Source of the DNA: Salvia splendens
Lineage: Eukaryota > Streptophyta > Magnoliopsida > Lamiales > Lamiaceae
Assembly: GCF_004379255.2 (NCBI RefSeq)
Contig: NC_056036.1
Location: forward strand, 2,170,001 to 2,234,000
DNA length: 64,000 bases
Direction: 5' to 3'
The position numbers and the translations under genes are program-made. Positions 32,553 to 44,700 of this stretch are shown here, piece after piece. A model generated the notes under the pieces. That model was not told where the DNA came from. It did not search any database and saw only the letters and a program-made list of their open reading frames with translations. Numbering within the stretch: the stretch's first letter is position 1; each line of letters starts with the position of its first letter.

Positions 32553-32849
32553 ATGGATAGAAGGTGTTTGTTGAAGATTATTTTCCTTGTTATACTACTA
32601 ATCTCTTCTACCACTGGTTAGTCTCTATCTCACTCTCTCTCATCCCTCTATCTCTCTCTACATTTGTTGATGAATTCTTGAATATAAATAGGAAGTGAAG
32701 AAGTGGAGTTTGTATCAAGAAGATTGCTACGATTGAAATCATTATGTGGTGATTGTATCTACAATTTTGATTGTGTGCAGAGAGGTTGTGGAGATTTGTG
32801 TGTACCAAATGATCCTGATTTTTTCTTTGGTAAATGTAGATATAGATGA
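32553..32849 (+). CDS. Small secreted cysteine-rich peptide, 2 exons, family not recognised
   Basis: Exon 1 (32553-32616) encodes a start Met, basic residues and a hydrophobic signal core (FLVILLISS). A GT-AG intron of 75 bp follows (32617-32691). Exon 2 (32692-32849) completes a 73-residue product. The intron lies at the signal peptide/mature boundary, phase 1, the common layout of plant cysteine-rich peptide genes. The mature part has six cysteines at 40, 43, 49, 54, 58 and 70 (spacing 2-5-4-3-11), after an Arg-rich stretch (SRRLLRLK) that could be a processed propeptide. Six closely spaced cysteines suggest a disulphide-knotted peptide such as a protease inhibitor, antimicrobial or signalling peptide. 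I cannot name the family. The combined signal peptide, splice sites, phase and cysteines make chance unlikely. Confidence 0.75.
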
Positions 32850-33750
32850 ACAAAGACTAGTCTCATTTTGTTCTTCACTTTATTTTTTCTATAATTTTGT
32901 AATTATGCTCTCCAAATGTTTGGTTGGACATGTTTTATTTTCAGTGTGAGTTCAGAACACACACATATGTGCATGTTTGGTTCGCGAGATAAAATAGTAA
33001 TGAAATAGATAAATTATGACGGGCGATGTCTATAATTTAATTAGTATTGGATTTTATTATATATAATGATTAATTAATAATGAATAGTTTAACTTAAATA
33101 ATGAAATTGAATGTTATTGTCTAGACGGACTTTTGTGCGGGTCTTTTATGAGCAACGGGTCGTGAATTTTTTTTTCAATGTAAACGAACTCATAATTAAT
33201 GAGTTTGTGAGACTTTGAGCCAATTTGCCAAATTGAAAGGCCACTATATATAAAATTATTAAATTGTTATAAAAGTTAAAACAATTGAGACAATCGAAGG
33301 TATAATAAAAAAAATATTTAATAATGATAATAGATAAATGTAATATTACATTAACAGTCATACTACAGTCATGGTGCATTATATGATACATTTTCATTTT
33401 CCTTTTTTCCTCTTCTGAATTCTAAAATGACGATCGGAATTCGCACTTTTAATAATATAGTCGGTAAAGATGTAAGACATATATGACTACTAAATCACAT
33501 TTAGAAAAAGTATAGCTTAATCTGTAAGCCATATTTCCTTTATTTTTTTTGAAATAGGGAAAGACGAACTTTCAACTTAATTTAATTAGACATCTCTATC
33601 ACACAGTTAGATAAATCACTTAATTCTGACCAAAATAACTAACCAACCAAACTTTATATCAAATGTTACATTAATCATATATATCACGTTATGTTCCCAC
33701 CATTTTTACAATAAGTGTTCAGTTTCAAAGAGTGAGTGTAGGATTATGAC

Positions 33751-34491
33751 TAGGGACGTCAATGTAGCCTGTAACCCGTGGGCTGGTCGGAATAGCCCGC
33801 CAAATTTATAGGGTTAGGGTTAGGGCTGGAAATTTCTAGTCCGATAAAATCAAAACTCGATTAGCCCGCACCCGATTAACCCGCAACCCATTAGGGCAAG
33901 ACCCAAAAACCCGATGGGCTGGCCCGGAAACCCGATAAAATTTCTATTATTCTATTTTTTTACTCCTAATTCGATATTTCATTGATTAATTTTAACTAAA
34001 AAATAACTTTCGATTTTATATTAAATATACAAATTATATATTGAATTTTTATTAATATAATAATTGATAAATAAATTAAAAACTTCAAATTCACAAAAAA
34101 AATATTTAAATTTCTAAAACATGCATTAAAATTCTACGAAATATCTCAAATATTAGTATTTGATCATGTTTATGATTGAGTTTAAGCATATATCTCAAAT
34201 ATATCATAATTAAATATTTTACATTGTATGAATATTAGTAATTTTATTCATTATTTATTGGATTGATCGAATGTTAATATTATCGGTAGCAATCCGATTA
34301 ACTCTCTGGGCTAGCCTGAAACCCGAGCTTTTAGGGTTAGGGTTGAGCTTTTATAACCCGAAAGAAATCACAACCCGATTGACCCACATCCCGAGTAGGG
34401 TTGGCCCGAAACCCGATGGCTCGACCCGATTGACCCGCAACCCGAGTAGGGCCGGATCGAAACCCGACGGGCCGGGCCGATGACATCCCTA
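33751..34491. mobile_element. 741-bp hAT-type MITE
   Basis: Starts TAGGGACGTCA and ends TGACATCCCTA. An 8-bp target duplication with one mismatch (ATTATGAC at 33743-33750, ATTATCAC at 34492-34499) flanks it. The ends are rich in CCCGA/TCGGG words and the middle is very A+T-rich. A copy of the same family lies in opposite orientation at 49850-50560. The open frame at 34271-34483 has a mirror there and is not a gene. Confidence 0.85.
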
Positions 34492-34662
34492 ATTATCACA
34501 CTCTTTTCATTGTATTCTTATTTAATTCTTTTTGAAATTTAGTATACGTCGTGCTTTTACCATGATATTTATATAGCCATAGAGATATATTTTCAAAATT
34601 TTATAATAAATGTTATTTGACAATTGGAACACTTCAAAAAATGAAGGCAGTTGTAATTTATT

Positions 34663-34907
34663 AAAATTGGTCAAAATTGCAAATCGCACAAAGACTTGAA
34701 TGTAATACTATAGAAAATTGGAGAATTCAAAATGTGCGAGTTTGGAGTAAAATGGAAGCTATTCGAAGATCCAAATTCTAAACGACAGTCATAAAATTGG
34801 TCAAAATTGCAAATCACGCAAAGACTTGAATGTAATACTATAGAAAATTGGAGAATTCAAAATGTGTGAGATTGGAGTAAAATGGAAGCTATTCTAAATG
34901 ACAGTCA
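34663..34907. repeat. Tandem duplication of a ~130-bp unit
   Basis: 34663-34790 and 34793-34907 are near-identical. Both carry AAAATTGGTCAAAATTGC at the start and GACTTGAATGTAATACTA within. The second copy lacks about 15 bp near its end. Confidence 0.85.
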
Positions 34908-35355
34908 AAAAACGCTTCCTGATTTTAGTAATCTAGAATTTCTCACTATAATTGCTACAAATAGAATTTCTCACATTAAATTCTTGGTCGACGGCTCCAA
35001 ACTCAATTGTCAAATGGAGTAATTACATAGAGCAAGTTGCCTTTTTAATTTCAATAATACAGTATTTATTTTAATATTAAAGTAAAATTCTAAAAATTTA
35101 TTTTTATTATTTATATTAAAATAAAGAAGAATAAAGAGAAATAAACTAGCCATTTGATAAAAAAAACATCGATATAAAACAAAATCCTAATTCTCATAGT
35201 ATTTAATTAAATAAAACAATCAGTTTTAAGAAATTAATAATCTTAACGTGTACTCTTAAAAATGAAACCAGTCGAGTCCTTGTTTTGGTTCCAATAATTG
35301 ATCATCTACATATTTCTTTAGTTATGTGCGTATCATAATTAAATGGAAACAATTA

Positions 35356-35561
35356 CTCCTCCCGTCCCAGTGAAGTTGACCCATTTTTCTTTTTGGATTG
35401 TCTCAATCAAGATGACTCATTACTAAAAATGAAAATACATTTATCTCTATTTTATTCCATCTCTCTTACTTTACTCTTTTTACTAACACACAAAATAAAA
35501 TTACATAAAATCTAGTGCCGCTCAAGGAAGGGGTCATCTTCTTTAATTTGGACAAAGGGAG
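35356..35561. mobile_element. Stowaway-like MITE, degenerate
   Basis: CTCCTCCCGTCCCAGTGAAG at the left and CTTTAATTTGGACAAAGGGAG at the right, with TA flanks. Confidence 0.65.
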
Positions 35562-36996
35562 TATTTGTTTGGTTGCAATATCAAGCATGATACTTCTTTG
35601 GAGTGGGGTCGGCGGCCAAAGGAGGGGGCGACTATGACGGTTTTGCTAGGGCAAGGGAAAATTGGTCAAGGGCGGGGTCGGCTGCCCTCTCCCGCCCTTC
35701 CTTTGCATCCGTCGATGGACAAATGGTGTAGGAGTTCTTTTCTCGTATTTCATTCACTGAAAGTGATTTTATTGACTCTTTTCTTTTTGTTAATGTGAAA
35801 TACATTTGTTCAATTCTTTTATATTGTCGATGGCTTTGGACGGTATGTTTGGTACATTCTTGATAGATTAATCTGATTTATGTGATTTATCTTGCTGTAG
35901 ACGTTGTTTTGGCTATTTTATTATTTTTATTCATTTCATTTTGGCTTGTAAAAAAAATTTGTTTTCAAGAATAGGGAAATGATTAGAAAACAAACACGAC
36001 TCATCATAAATGAGACTGAATGAGTAAAATGGAAATTCATAGAGCATAATTGATCTATTGCCTTATAGCGCAGTTAATAATTTAATACTACAAGAAATTA
36101 AGTCAACTACGTCAATAGTAAAATGGCTAGTATAAATGTTTCCATGTCGATTAATTAGGAGCTTCGACCATTAATTAGTTAATGCATAATTACTTGAATT
36201 GATGGCAAAATTTTTTTTGTCAATTTTGACACACTAGCTGGAAATGTATTCACACCACAGTTGGATGATTTCGACCTCTATTCTACATAAATAAAGTATT
36301 CAAATGTTTTCTTAACCTTTATATACTTTTGTGTTTCGTCAACTAATTTTGGTAGAAGAATTGATCATATTTAATTCCAGCCAAACTTATAATTATTGGC
36401 ACTGTTATCATAGAGTTATATTAAGCCTAGTCTTATTAACATAAAGAAATATTTTCTTAGGAGATAGTATTATCCAAATGAAATATCATTAATTTCTGAC
36501 GAGTTCCAAACTTTCCAGTTGTCCGATTTTTGTGGCATACTCAACTTAATTATCGTATTAAATTCATTTTTCGCATATTTTTTATTTTATTTTAATGGAG
36601 TTAATTTGTAGTATGTTCTAGACGTGAACAGCATCTAGATGCCGATTGACACAATTTTATGTCAGCGATTGACGCAATTAATTTTTTAAAATTTTACCCT
36701 TTTCTGATTGATATGGAAATTAATTGTGCTGTTTGGTTTGTTGATGCTCTTAAAATTAAATTAATTTGAAATTTACGATTTCAAATATTTATTCATGATT
36801 ATGAGTATTATTAATTTATTGATACTTAATAAGTATTAAATATATAGATATACTATCATTAAATCAGCCTTATTTGTCAAATCCACGATTTTTTCATTAC
36901 TCAAATACTACACCACTTTTTACTGCTCATTGAATTCCCAATCATATTCTAGTAATTTGTTAAAATACCCTAATCTCAAAAATTAATTAAGAAAAT

Positions 36997-37608
36997 TGAT
37001 GGCTCCGCGAATTATTGATGTTAGTAAATGCTGGTAGAGAATTATGACACAATGAATTTACGTGGTTCGATTTACTGAGGTAAATCTACGTCCACGGGGA
37101 GAAATGAGGGCAGGTTTGTATTGCTTGATCTGCGAAAATACAGCTTACAACACAGACTTGCTATATGCTATTTTATCTCTAGAGAGCTTAACCCTTTTCT
37201 ATCAGATCTAAGTTCTATTTATACATTGAACTAGGATCGTGGTTTGCAGCCCCACTAACAAGATCGTGGGTGAGCAATAACTGCTCAATAACTGCTTCAT
37301 ACCACTAAATAGATCGTGGGTATAGTGGAGGTCGTGGAGGCCTTTCGTGAGTCCACCAACTCCTAGTTCGGTCGAATGCTGAGACCGAACTGCTGGACTT
37401 TACCGATCAGCTCTTGCCGATCTGAGAGGAGAGCTTGACTGGTCGGCTTTTACCGAGCTGTAGGCTGAGTCCGAACTCTTTGGTCGTGCCGAACTCTTTG
37501 GTCGTGCCGAACTCTTTGGTGCCGAACAGATACTCTTTCTTGGGCTCTGGGCTGATGGGCCGTCACTGTTATTGGGCTTGCCATTAGGGTTTAGTTCGTA
37601 CCCCATCA
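36997..37608 (-). repeat. 3' LTR of the Gypsy element
   Basis: 612 bp, TGATGGCTCC...CCCCATCA on the plus strand, matching 47239-47850 with one difference seen. On the element's strand TATAAATA occurs at 37223-37216. Short tandem CCGAACTCTTTGGTCGTG units lie near 37470-37515. Confidence 0.95.
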
Positions 37609-37611
37609 CTA

Positions 37612-37619
37612 CCCCCCCC
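37612..37619 (-). other. Polypurine tract of the Gypsy element
   Basis: On the minus strand a run of eight G lies 3 bp before the 3' LTR, in the place expected for plus-strand DNA priming. C/G runs of this length are prone to miscalling. Confidence 0.65.
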
Positions 37620-37941
37620 GAAAAGCGAAGTGGATCACTTCGGCGAGGTGAGTCACTTCGGCATTCTGGATAACGGTAAGGGGGAGGCTGACGTCAGGGG
37701 ACGTGCCTAGCGCATGCCTGCATTAAATGCGACAGTAAAATCCGGCCGTTGATTCCTGAAAAGGTGGGATTCGAAACGGCGCAACGATTTCGAAATCTTT
37801 CCCGTATCTGATAAATACGCTCTTTCTTCATCATTGAAGCACTTTTGCTGTTGCGTCTTCTATACTCTCTTTCTTGCGAAAATTCTCTCTCCGCTTTCAA
37901 GAATTTTTTCAGACTATCTTCACCTTCAAAAAGTAAGAAAA

Positions 37942-39835
37942 ATGTCTTCTTCTTCTTCTTCGGAGTCGGGTAGCGTTAGGAAAGGGGGTAAGGGGTCTTC
38001 TAGCCGGAAAGAATCCGGGGAGAAGACCGTAGAGTATTTTCACAGTATCTTGAGTAAGGATACTGTGATATCCCTTTACGAAAAATACTCTTTTCCTGGG
38101 GGGAAGGCGGTGGTACCTGACGGTGATCACAGGGCTGACTCCCCGCCGGAGGGTTACGTCACCGTGTACGAGGCCTGCTTAGAATGCGGGCTTCGTTTCC
38201 CCCTCCCTTCTGCCTTTATAGATTTACTAGATTTTTTTCAGCTTCCTTTAGGCCAGGTGACTCCGAACTCTTGGAGGCACTTGTCGGCCTTCGCTGCCGA
38301 ACTCCGTAGGTTAGGAAGGGATTTGTCTTTGAAGGCGATCCTTAAATTCTTTCAATTTAAGAGGAAGGGGTCTTGGTTTTACTTGATCCCTTTACAGCCT
38401 TTTAGGGCCTTTTGTAAAACGAAGTGGCCGAAGTGGCAAAATCGCTTCTTCTACTATGATAGGACCGCGGCTCCTAGTTTTCCCTGGAGAGGGCCGGAGT
38501 CCGTTATCCGTCACCCTCGGCCTGAACCGTTGGACGAGCTCGATGGCGAGCTCAACAAGATTCCCATAGTTAGGAAACAATACACGGAGTCTGAGCTCGT
38601 CAAGGGCGACGTCGTGTTCGACATCTCGTCTTCGGACGAAGAGGCCGAGGGTGAGGATTTCTCTTTATCTTTATGCTCTACTGCTTTAACGAAGAAAATC
38701 TGACTTTGCTTTCTTGCTTTTTGGCAGTGTTCATGTTGAATAAGGCTATCAGAAAGTCCTCCGAGCTTGTGGAGCCGGAGAGAGAGAAGGCTACCAGCTC
38801 GGCGCCTGATGCCGAGAAGAATCCGAAGAGGCAAAAGACCTCTTCGGGTCCAAAGAAGCCGGAGTCGACTTCGGCAAGTAGGAAGGGGAAGACCCAGAAG
38901 CCCCCGAGAGCGCCAGAGAAAGACATGGTCTTGGCGCCTCCTTCGGAGCATATCTGTGAGCCATTTCTATGGCCCACGGACTTCGCCGAGGTGAATTGTC
39001 TTCTTGATTCCTTGGCTTGGCTTCTGTCCTGTATTTTTGGTGCCCTCTGTTAACTTTTTTCCTTATCCATTTTCAGAGGAATGATATGCTCTCCAAGCTC
39101 GTCGCCGTCGAACTCTCCAAAGCGTCCAACGACTATGCCGAGATGCAGAGGAAATTGGCGGCTGCTTGTCACCGGGCCGAGCAGGCTGAGGCAAACTTTG
39201 AGAAAGCCAGGGCTGCTAGGATTTCGGCCCAGGATGAAGCTCAGTTTGCCAAAAACCAGCTCGTCATCCAGCGAGAGCAGACGAAACAGAGGGATGCTGC
39301 CGCCGTGGTTGCCCAAGGAGAGGGTCTCCGTGCCTACACGGAGAGACTCTTTTTGAGCAGCCAGTTCTCGGCCTTTGTCGGTAGTCTGGTAAGGCTAATT
39401 GCCGATAAGGGCGAGCAGGGGGCCGACGTCGTGCTGCCTCTGTACAGCCGAGAGATAGCAGCTCGGCTTCAGAATCTGCCGCTCCTTGAGGAGCTCGCTT
39501 CATCTTCGGTCCTGCTTTCTGCAGACCGAGTCCGGAGTTGTCGAGCTGATCGGGACGAGAACCTGGAGGCTATCTTTGCCTCCGTGGGACCCGTTTCACC
39601 CGCTTCGACTTACAACGGAGAGGGTGAGGCCGAGCCGCTGGAGCGGGAGGCCGAAGTCGATCAGGCCGGGCATCCGGAGAAGGAAGCCGAAGTCGAGCGG
39701 GCCGGGCATCCGGAGAAGGAGGCCGATCAGGAGGCGGAGGCGAGGCCGGCAGGATGCGAGGCCGAGGCTGAGGTAGCTCAGGAGAAAGAAGCTGAACCAG
39801 AGCGAGGAGCCGGAGACGAAGCTGGCGGAGTATGA
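37942..39835 (+). CDS. Antisense ORF 1 of the Gypsy element (PF04195-like 'gypsy type' domain), 3 exons
   Basis: It runs opposite to gag-pol. Exons 37942-38650, 38728-38990 and 39077-39835 join in phase to 576 residues with GT-AG introns. The N-terminal part resembles the domain annotated 'putative transposase, gypsy type', with VYEACLECGLRFPLP and LGQVTPNSWRHLSAF. The middle is Lys/Ser/Pro-rich and nuclear-signal-like (KNPKRQKTSSGPKK). The third exon is an alpha-helical coiled coil ending in Glu-rich repeats (AGHPEKEAEVE). Such antisense ORFs are known in Tat-lineage elements and their function is unsettled. TAAATA near 37812 and the start context suggest its own promoter just inside the 3' LTR. 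Confidence 0.78.
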
Positions 39836-40037
39836 TTTCGTCTCCCTTCTCTTAGTCTAGTTTCTTCTTTGTAAAATGGCCTTGAAGCCCTCCTAGTGTA
39901 AAAATTTTTCCTTGTGAATGAAAAATTCTCTACACTTGTCTTCGTATAGCTTTTCGTACTCGCCTTTATTCCTGTAGTATTTTACTATCTGCTCGGTACA
40001 TCTGCCGAACTAATATAGCTGCTTTGTACTCAAGGAG

Positions 40038-40826
40038 ATGGAGATACTTCACTGGAAACGGCTGTACTCTTCGGCTTTAGACGAAGCTGAGAAAAGAGCT
40101 ATAGCCGATCAGACGAAGAATGACGAGCTTCTGGCTCGTTTAGTGAAGCTGGAGGCCGATAATAAGGACTTAGAGTCCGATAAGAAGGATCTGGAGGCCG
40201 AGCTGAATACGACCATTGCTGAGAGGACTGCGTACGAGGATTACATCCGTGTGCGCGGGGGCTTGACCATATCAGATGTTCAGAGTCGAGTTGACGAACT
40301 GTGGGAGGAATATCATGTACTCCGGAGGAACAATGCGCTGGAGAGCTCGGCTTGCCAACAAGTTGTGAAATCATTACGGCGCTGGGCTTCTCGGTACGAC
40401 ATTGTTCTTTCTCGGCGCCCCTCCATAGAAAGATTCCTTCGGCATATCGTGCCAACAGATGCTCGCACTCCAGATCAAACCTCTGGTTCCCTTGTTCAAA
40501 ATCCTACTCCAAGTCAACAACGAACTCCGGAACAGCCGGAAACGTCTAGACGAGAACGGGCTCAGGAGCAACCGGAATCGTCAAGACAGGGACGGACTGA
40601 AATTCGCCGAGGAGTTGTGACTATGAGCGAGCAAGATCAGCAGATGCTTATTGCAGAGACTCTTCATCGCCGAGGTGTTAGGACTTCTCGGGCTCGGGGA
40701 AGAGGCGTTGGGTCGAGGATAGCATCTCGTCGACCTGCTTATTCTTCATCTGCTCGGAACGACCGAACTCGGCTTCCAGAGGATTTTGTGAATAGGTGGC
40801 TCAACTTTAGCAACCCCGGACAGTAG
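40038..40826 (+). CDS. Antisense ORF 2 of the Gypsy element, coiled-coil protein
   Basis: A 262-residue single-exon frame 200 bp after antisense ORF 1, on the same strand. The first 75 residues are a heptad-rich coiled coil (LVKLEADNKDLESDKKDLEA). The rest is Arg/Gln/Pro-rich with near-repeats (RRERAQEQPESSRQGR) and a basic tail. It may be a further exon of antisense ORF 1, since that ORF ends in a similar coiled coil. It could equally be a separate gene. No enzymatic motif is visible. Confidence 0.6.
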   Translation: MEILHWKRLYSSALDEAEKRAIADQTKNDELLARLVKLEADNKDLESDKKDLEAELNTTIAERTAYEDYIRVRGGLTISDVQSRVDELWEEYHVLRRNNALESSACQQVVKSLRRWASRYDIVLSRRPSIERFLRHIVPTDARTPDQTSGSLVQNPTPSQQRTPEQPETSRRERAQEQPESSRQGRTEIRRGVVTMSEQDQQMLIAETLHRRGVRTSRARGRGVGSRIASRRPAYSSSARNDRTRLPEDFVNRWLNFSNPGQ

Positions 40827-40943
40827 AATAGTCCTTTGTAATAGTAGGGTAGCGGAGTTGTATGCTGAACAAGATTTGAAAAATGAAATTTTGTTTCCAC
40901 CTCTAACACTGTATTTACAGCTTAGCGAAAAAATTTCATCGTA

Positions 40944-41142
40944 CTTGTCCTCGGTCTTATGAAGTATACTTCTTTGATCGGACTTGGTCCTTGGTCTTAT
41001 GAAATAAACTTCTTTGACCGGACTCGTCATTGGTCTGATGAAATAAACATCTTTGACCGGACTCGTCTTTGGTCTGATGAAATAAACATCTTTGACCGGA
41101 CTCGTCTTTGGTCTGATGAAATAAACATCTTTGACCGGACTT
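40944..41142. repeat. Tandem ~42-bp repeats in the Gypsy non-coding region
   Basis: About five units of TCTTTGACCGGACTCGTC followed by TTTGGTCTGATGAAATAAAC. The last three are almost identical and the first two diverged. Further degenerate units (TCGGCGAGTTTTATCGCG and a duplicated TTGCAGTTCGTTTCAGACG block) continue to about 41525. The unit is 14 codons long but nothing suggests translation. Confidence 0.85.
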
Positions 41143-41787
41143 GGTTTGTGTTCTAATTTGGCGATTTTTGTCGCCGGGATCGAACTTTCCCTTGTCCTAA
41201 TTCGGCGAGTTTTATCGCGTGGATCGGACTTTCCCAGTTAACCGAAGTGGTCTTATGCAGTAAACCTCTTTGACTAGACATGGTCGTCCTCGGTCTTATG
41301 AGGTAAACTTCTTTGACCGAACTCGGTCGTCCTAATTCGGCGAGGTTTATCGCGTGGATCGGACTTTCCCTTATTGCAGTTCGTTTCAGACGAAGTGCTT
41401 ATTAAGCTGAATTGCGGTCTTGTATCCTCCTTGGAAGCTTGGACGCACAATCGTTGGCTTATTGCAGTTCGTTTCAGACGGACTGCTTGTTAAGCTGAAT
41501 TGTGGTCTTATATCCTCCTTAGAAGCTTGGACTCACAATAGTCTTTAATAATCGATCTAAAAAGGGGATCAGTCTTTAAAGAACGATATACCTTGGTACC
41601 ATTTGTAAGAGACGACAAGCACATAGAGACAAAACACATAGAGAAAAAATGAAAAAGACGAAAGAAAAAAACTTTAAACTTTTCATAAAACGACAAGTAA
41701 AAGGTACAAGTAAAAAAAACAAACAAATAAAAACATGTACCCCTATGACCGAACTAGACACAAGACAGACTGACCGGACTTTGTCTC

Positions 41788-44700
41788 TTACAAGTGGAAC
41801 TTCTTGAGGTTGGAGACGTGCCATGTTCGGGGTACTTGTTCTCCTGACATGTGAGTCAATTTATAAGACCCTTTGCCGAGGACTTCTGACACCCGATACG
41901 GACCCTCCCATGTGGGCTCGAGTTTGCCCAGCTTTTCTGCTCGGCTTACTTCGTTGTTTCTCAAGACGAGATCTCCCACTTGAAATTGAAGCTTTTTCAC
42001 CCTTTGGTTATAATACCGGGCTACTTGCTCCTTATACTTGGCTGCTTTTATGCACGCCAATTCTCTTCTTTCTTCGGCGAGATCTAGTTCGGCTCTCAGT
42101 CCGTCGTCATTCATTTCTGAGGAGAAGTTTAGAGTTCGGGGACTGGGTACGCCGATCTCCACCGGAATTACGGCTTCAGTGCCGTACACCAGACTATACG
42201 GAGTTTCACCGTTGGAGGTTTTGGGTGTAGTTCGGTAGGACCATAGGACTTGAGGGAGATTTTCTACCCATTGTCCTTTGGCTTGTTCTAACCGAGCTTT
42301 TAACCCTTTCACCAGAATCCGGTTCGTTACTTCCGTTTGTCCGTTTGCTTGGGGATGGGAGACCGAAGTGAACCGCTGTTGAATGTTCAGCTCTTGGCAC
42401 CAATTCTTGAACGTCTTGTCGGTGAACTGAGTCCCATTATCCGAGATGAGGATGTGGGGTATGCCAAATCGGCACACTATGTTCTTCCAGACGAAGTCCA
42501 ATGCCTTTGAGCTCGTTATCGTAGCTAATGGTTCAGCCTCCACCCACTTCGTGAAGTAGTCCACGGCAACGATAAGGAATTTCATTTGCCGAGGAGCTTG
42601 AGGAAGTGGTCCCACTATGTCTATGCCCCATTGCATGAAAGGCCAAGGGCTTTGCATAGTGTACAGATCGGTCTGCGGCATCCTTGGGACATTTGCATGA
42701 ATTTGGCACTTCGTACACTTCTTGACGAGCTGCACTGCCTCTTGTACCATGGTTGGCCAATAATATCCCCATCTCAGAACTTTTTTAGCTAAAGCTCTGG
42801 CTCCGATGTGGCTACCGCACGATCCTTCATGAACTTCTCTGAGGATGTAGTCCGTCTCTTCTGGTCCTACGCACCGCAATAACGGCTGGAGGTAAGACTT
42901 TCTAAAGAGGACTCCTTCATGAAGTTCGTACCGAAGAGCTCGGCACGTGATCTTCCGAGCTTCTCTCTTATCCTCGGGCAATTGTCCTTGATCCAGATAC
43001 TGCAAGATCGGCGTCATCCAGTTCGGCGAGCTGGATACTGAATGTACCTCGGCTTCATCAATGCTTCGATGCATTAATTCTTCCGCCTTTGAGCTCGGAT
43101 CTGAGGCCAACTTACTTAAGATATCTGCTCGGCTATTTTCCGCTCTGGGAATACGGATTATCCGAAAATAGGAGAAACTTCGGCTGATGCTTTGCGCTTT
43201 GTCCAAATACTTCTTCATTCTCTCGTCACGGGCTTCACTTGTACCCAACATGTGATTTACTATGACTTGTGAATCACAATGGACTTTGAGAGATTTGACG
43301 AGCAGACTTTGCGCTAACTGGAGTCCGGCCAGGAGGGCTTCGTACTCGGCTTCATTATTAGTAGTGGGGAATAGGAACCGAAGTGAGTAGGTTACCTCGT
43401 GTCCGTCGGGAGCGACAAGTAGAATACCAGCTCCACTTCCCATCTTGTTTGAAGCTCCATCTACGAATCCGCTCCAGCAGTCCGGCGGTTCTACTTCGGA
43501 TTCCAAGGGCTGTGCTAGTTCGGCATTGGCAGAATTCTTCTGTTCGGCAATAACAGGAATTGCTTGATCGAACTTTGCTTCTGCAAGAAAATCTGCCAAG
43601 GCTTGTCCCTTGATGGCTTTCCGAGGTAGATATTCAATTGTGTGCTCTCCCAACTCTATAGCCCACTTGGCGATTCTGCCTGATGCTTCCGGTTTGGTCA
43701 ACACTTGCCGAAGTGGCAGATCAGTTAAGACGCATACCTTGTGAGCATAGAAGTATGGCCGCAGTCTCCTTGCTGCATTTACTAATGCCAGAGCAATCTT
43801 TTCCAGTGGTTGATACCTTGTTTCTGGACCTCTTAATGCTCGGCTTGTAAAGTAGATGGGAAGCTGCTTTAGGCCTTCTTCTCGTACAAGCACCGCGCTG
43901 ATGGTTTGATCCGATGCCGCTAAGTATAAGAATATTACTTCGGCTTCGGTTGGAGCAGAGAGCATAGGAAGCTCGGCTAGATAACTTTTGAGCTCGTCAA
44001 AGGCCTTTTTCTGCTCGGCTCCCCACTCGAACTTTGGTGCCTTTTTCAACACCGTGAAGAACGGCAGTTGCTTTTCGGCTGCTTGAGAAAGGAATCGATT
44101 CAGTGCGGCTAGGCATCCGGTTAGCCTTTGCACGTCATGTATGGACTTCGGCATTGCCATGTTTTGAACAACTTGAACTTTTGAGGGGTTTGCCTTGAGT
44201 CCGTCCTTTGAAACCCAACAACCCAGAAACTTTCCCGAATCTACCAAAAGGTACACTTTTGGGGATTAAGTTTGAGGTTGGCTTTCTTGAGCACGTTGAG
44301 AGTGGACTTGAGGTTGTGCTCGTACTCCGAAGTGCTTTTGCTTTTGACGACTATATCGTCAACATACACTTCGACCTCCTTTCCAATCAGGTGCCGAAAA
44401 AGCTTGTCTACCATCCTTTGATAAGTGGCTCCGGCATTCTTTAAACCGAATGGCATCTTTTTATAAGCGAAAATGCCGAAATCAGTAATGAAGGCCGTTT
44501 TTGAAGCGTCAATCTCATCCATTAAAACTTGATGGTATCCTTTGTACAGATCAAGAAAACAAAAAATTTCAAAGCCTATCAAAGCTTCTACTTTTTTATC
44601 TATGTTCGGAAGGGGATAGCAATCTTTGGGACAGTGCTTATTTAGATCGGTGAAATCTATGCACATCCGCCATCCTCCTTCCTTTTTCTTGATCATGACA

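Larger units (their letters stand above)
32850..36991. other. Gene-free region left of the retrotransposon
   Basis: It contains a hAT MITE (33751-34491), a tandem duplication (34663-34907) and a Stowaway-like MITE (35356-35561), but no supported gene. The rest is AT-rich. The original, pre-insertion upstream region of the ALDH gene ended at 36996 and continues at 47851. Confidence 0.5.

Noticed and set aside
34271..34483. Open frame with a near-copy at 49808-50035
   Set aside because: Both lie in the arms of a hAT MITE family. The similarity is transposon DNA, not a conserved gene.
37400..37609. Ser-rich repeat peptide at 37400-37609 and again at 47642-47869
   Set aside because: Both are the same stretch of the two LTRs. 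The repeat comes from short tandem units in the LTR.
40944..41142. Regularly spaced repeats suggestive of a CRISPR-like array
   Set aside because: The units abut with no unique spacers, and the region lies inside a plant LTR retrotransposon.
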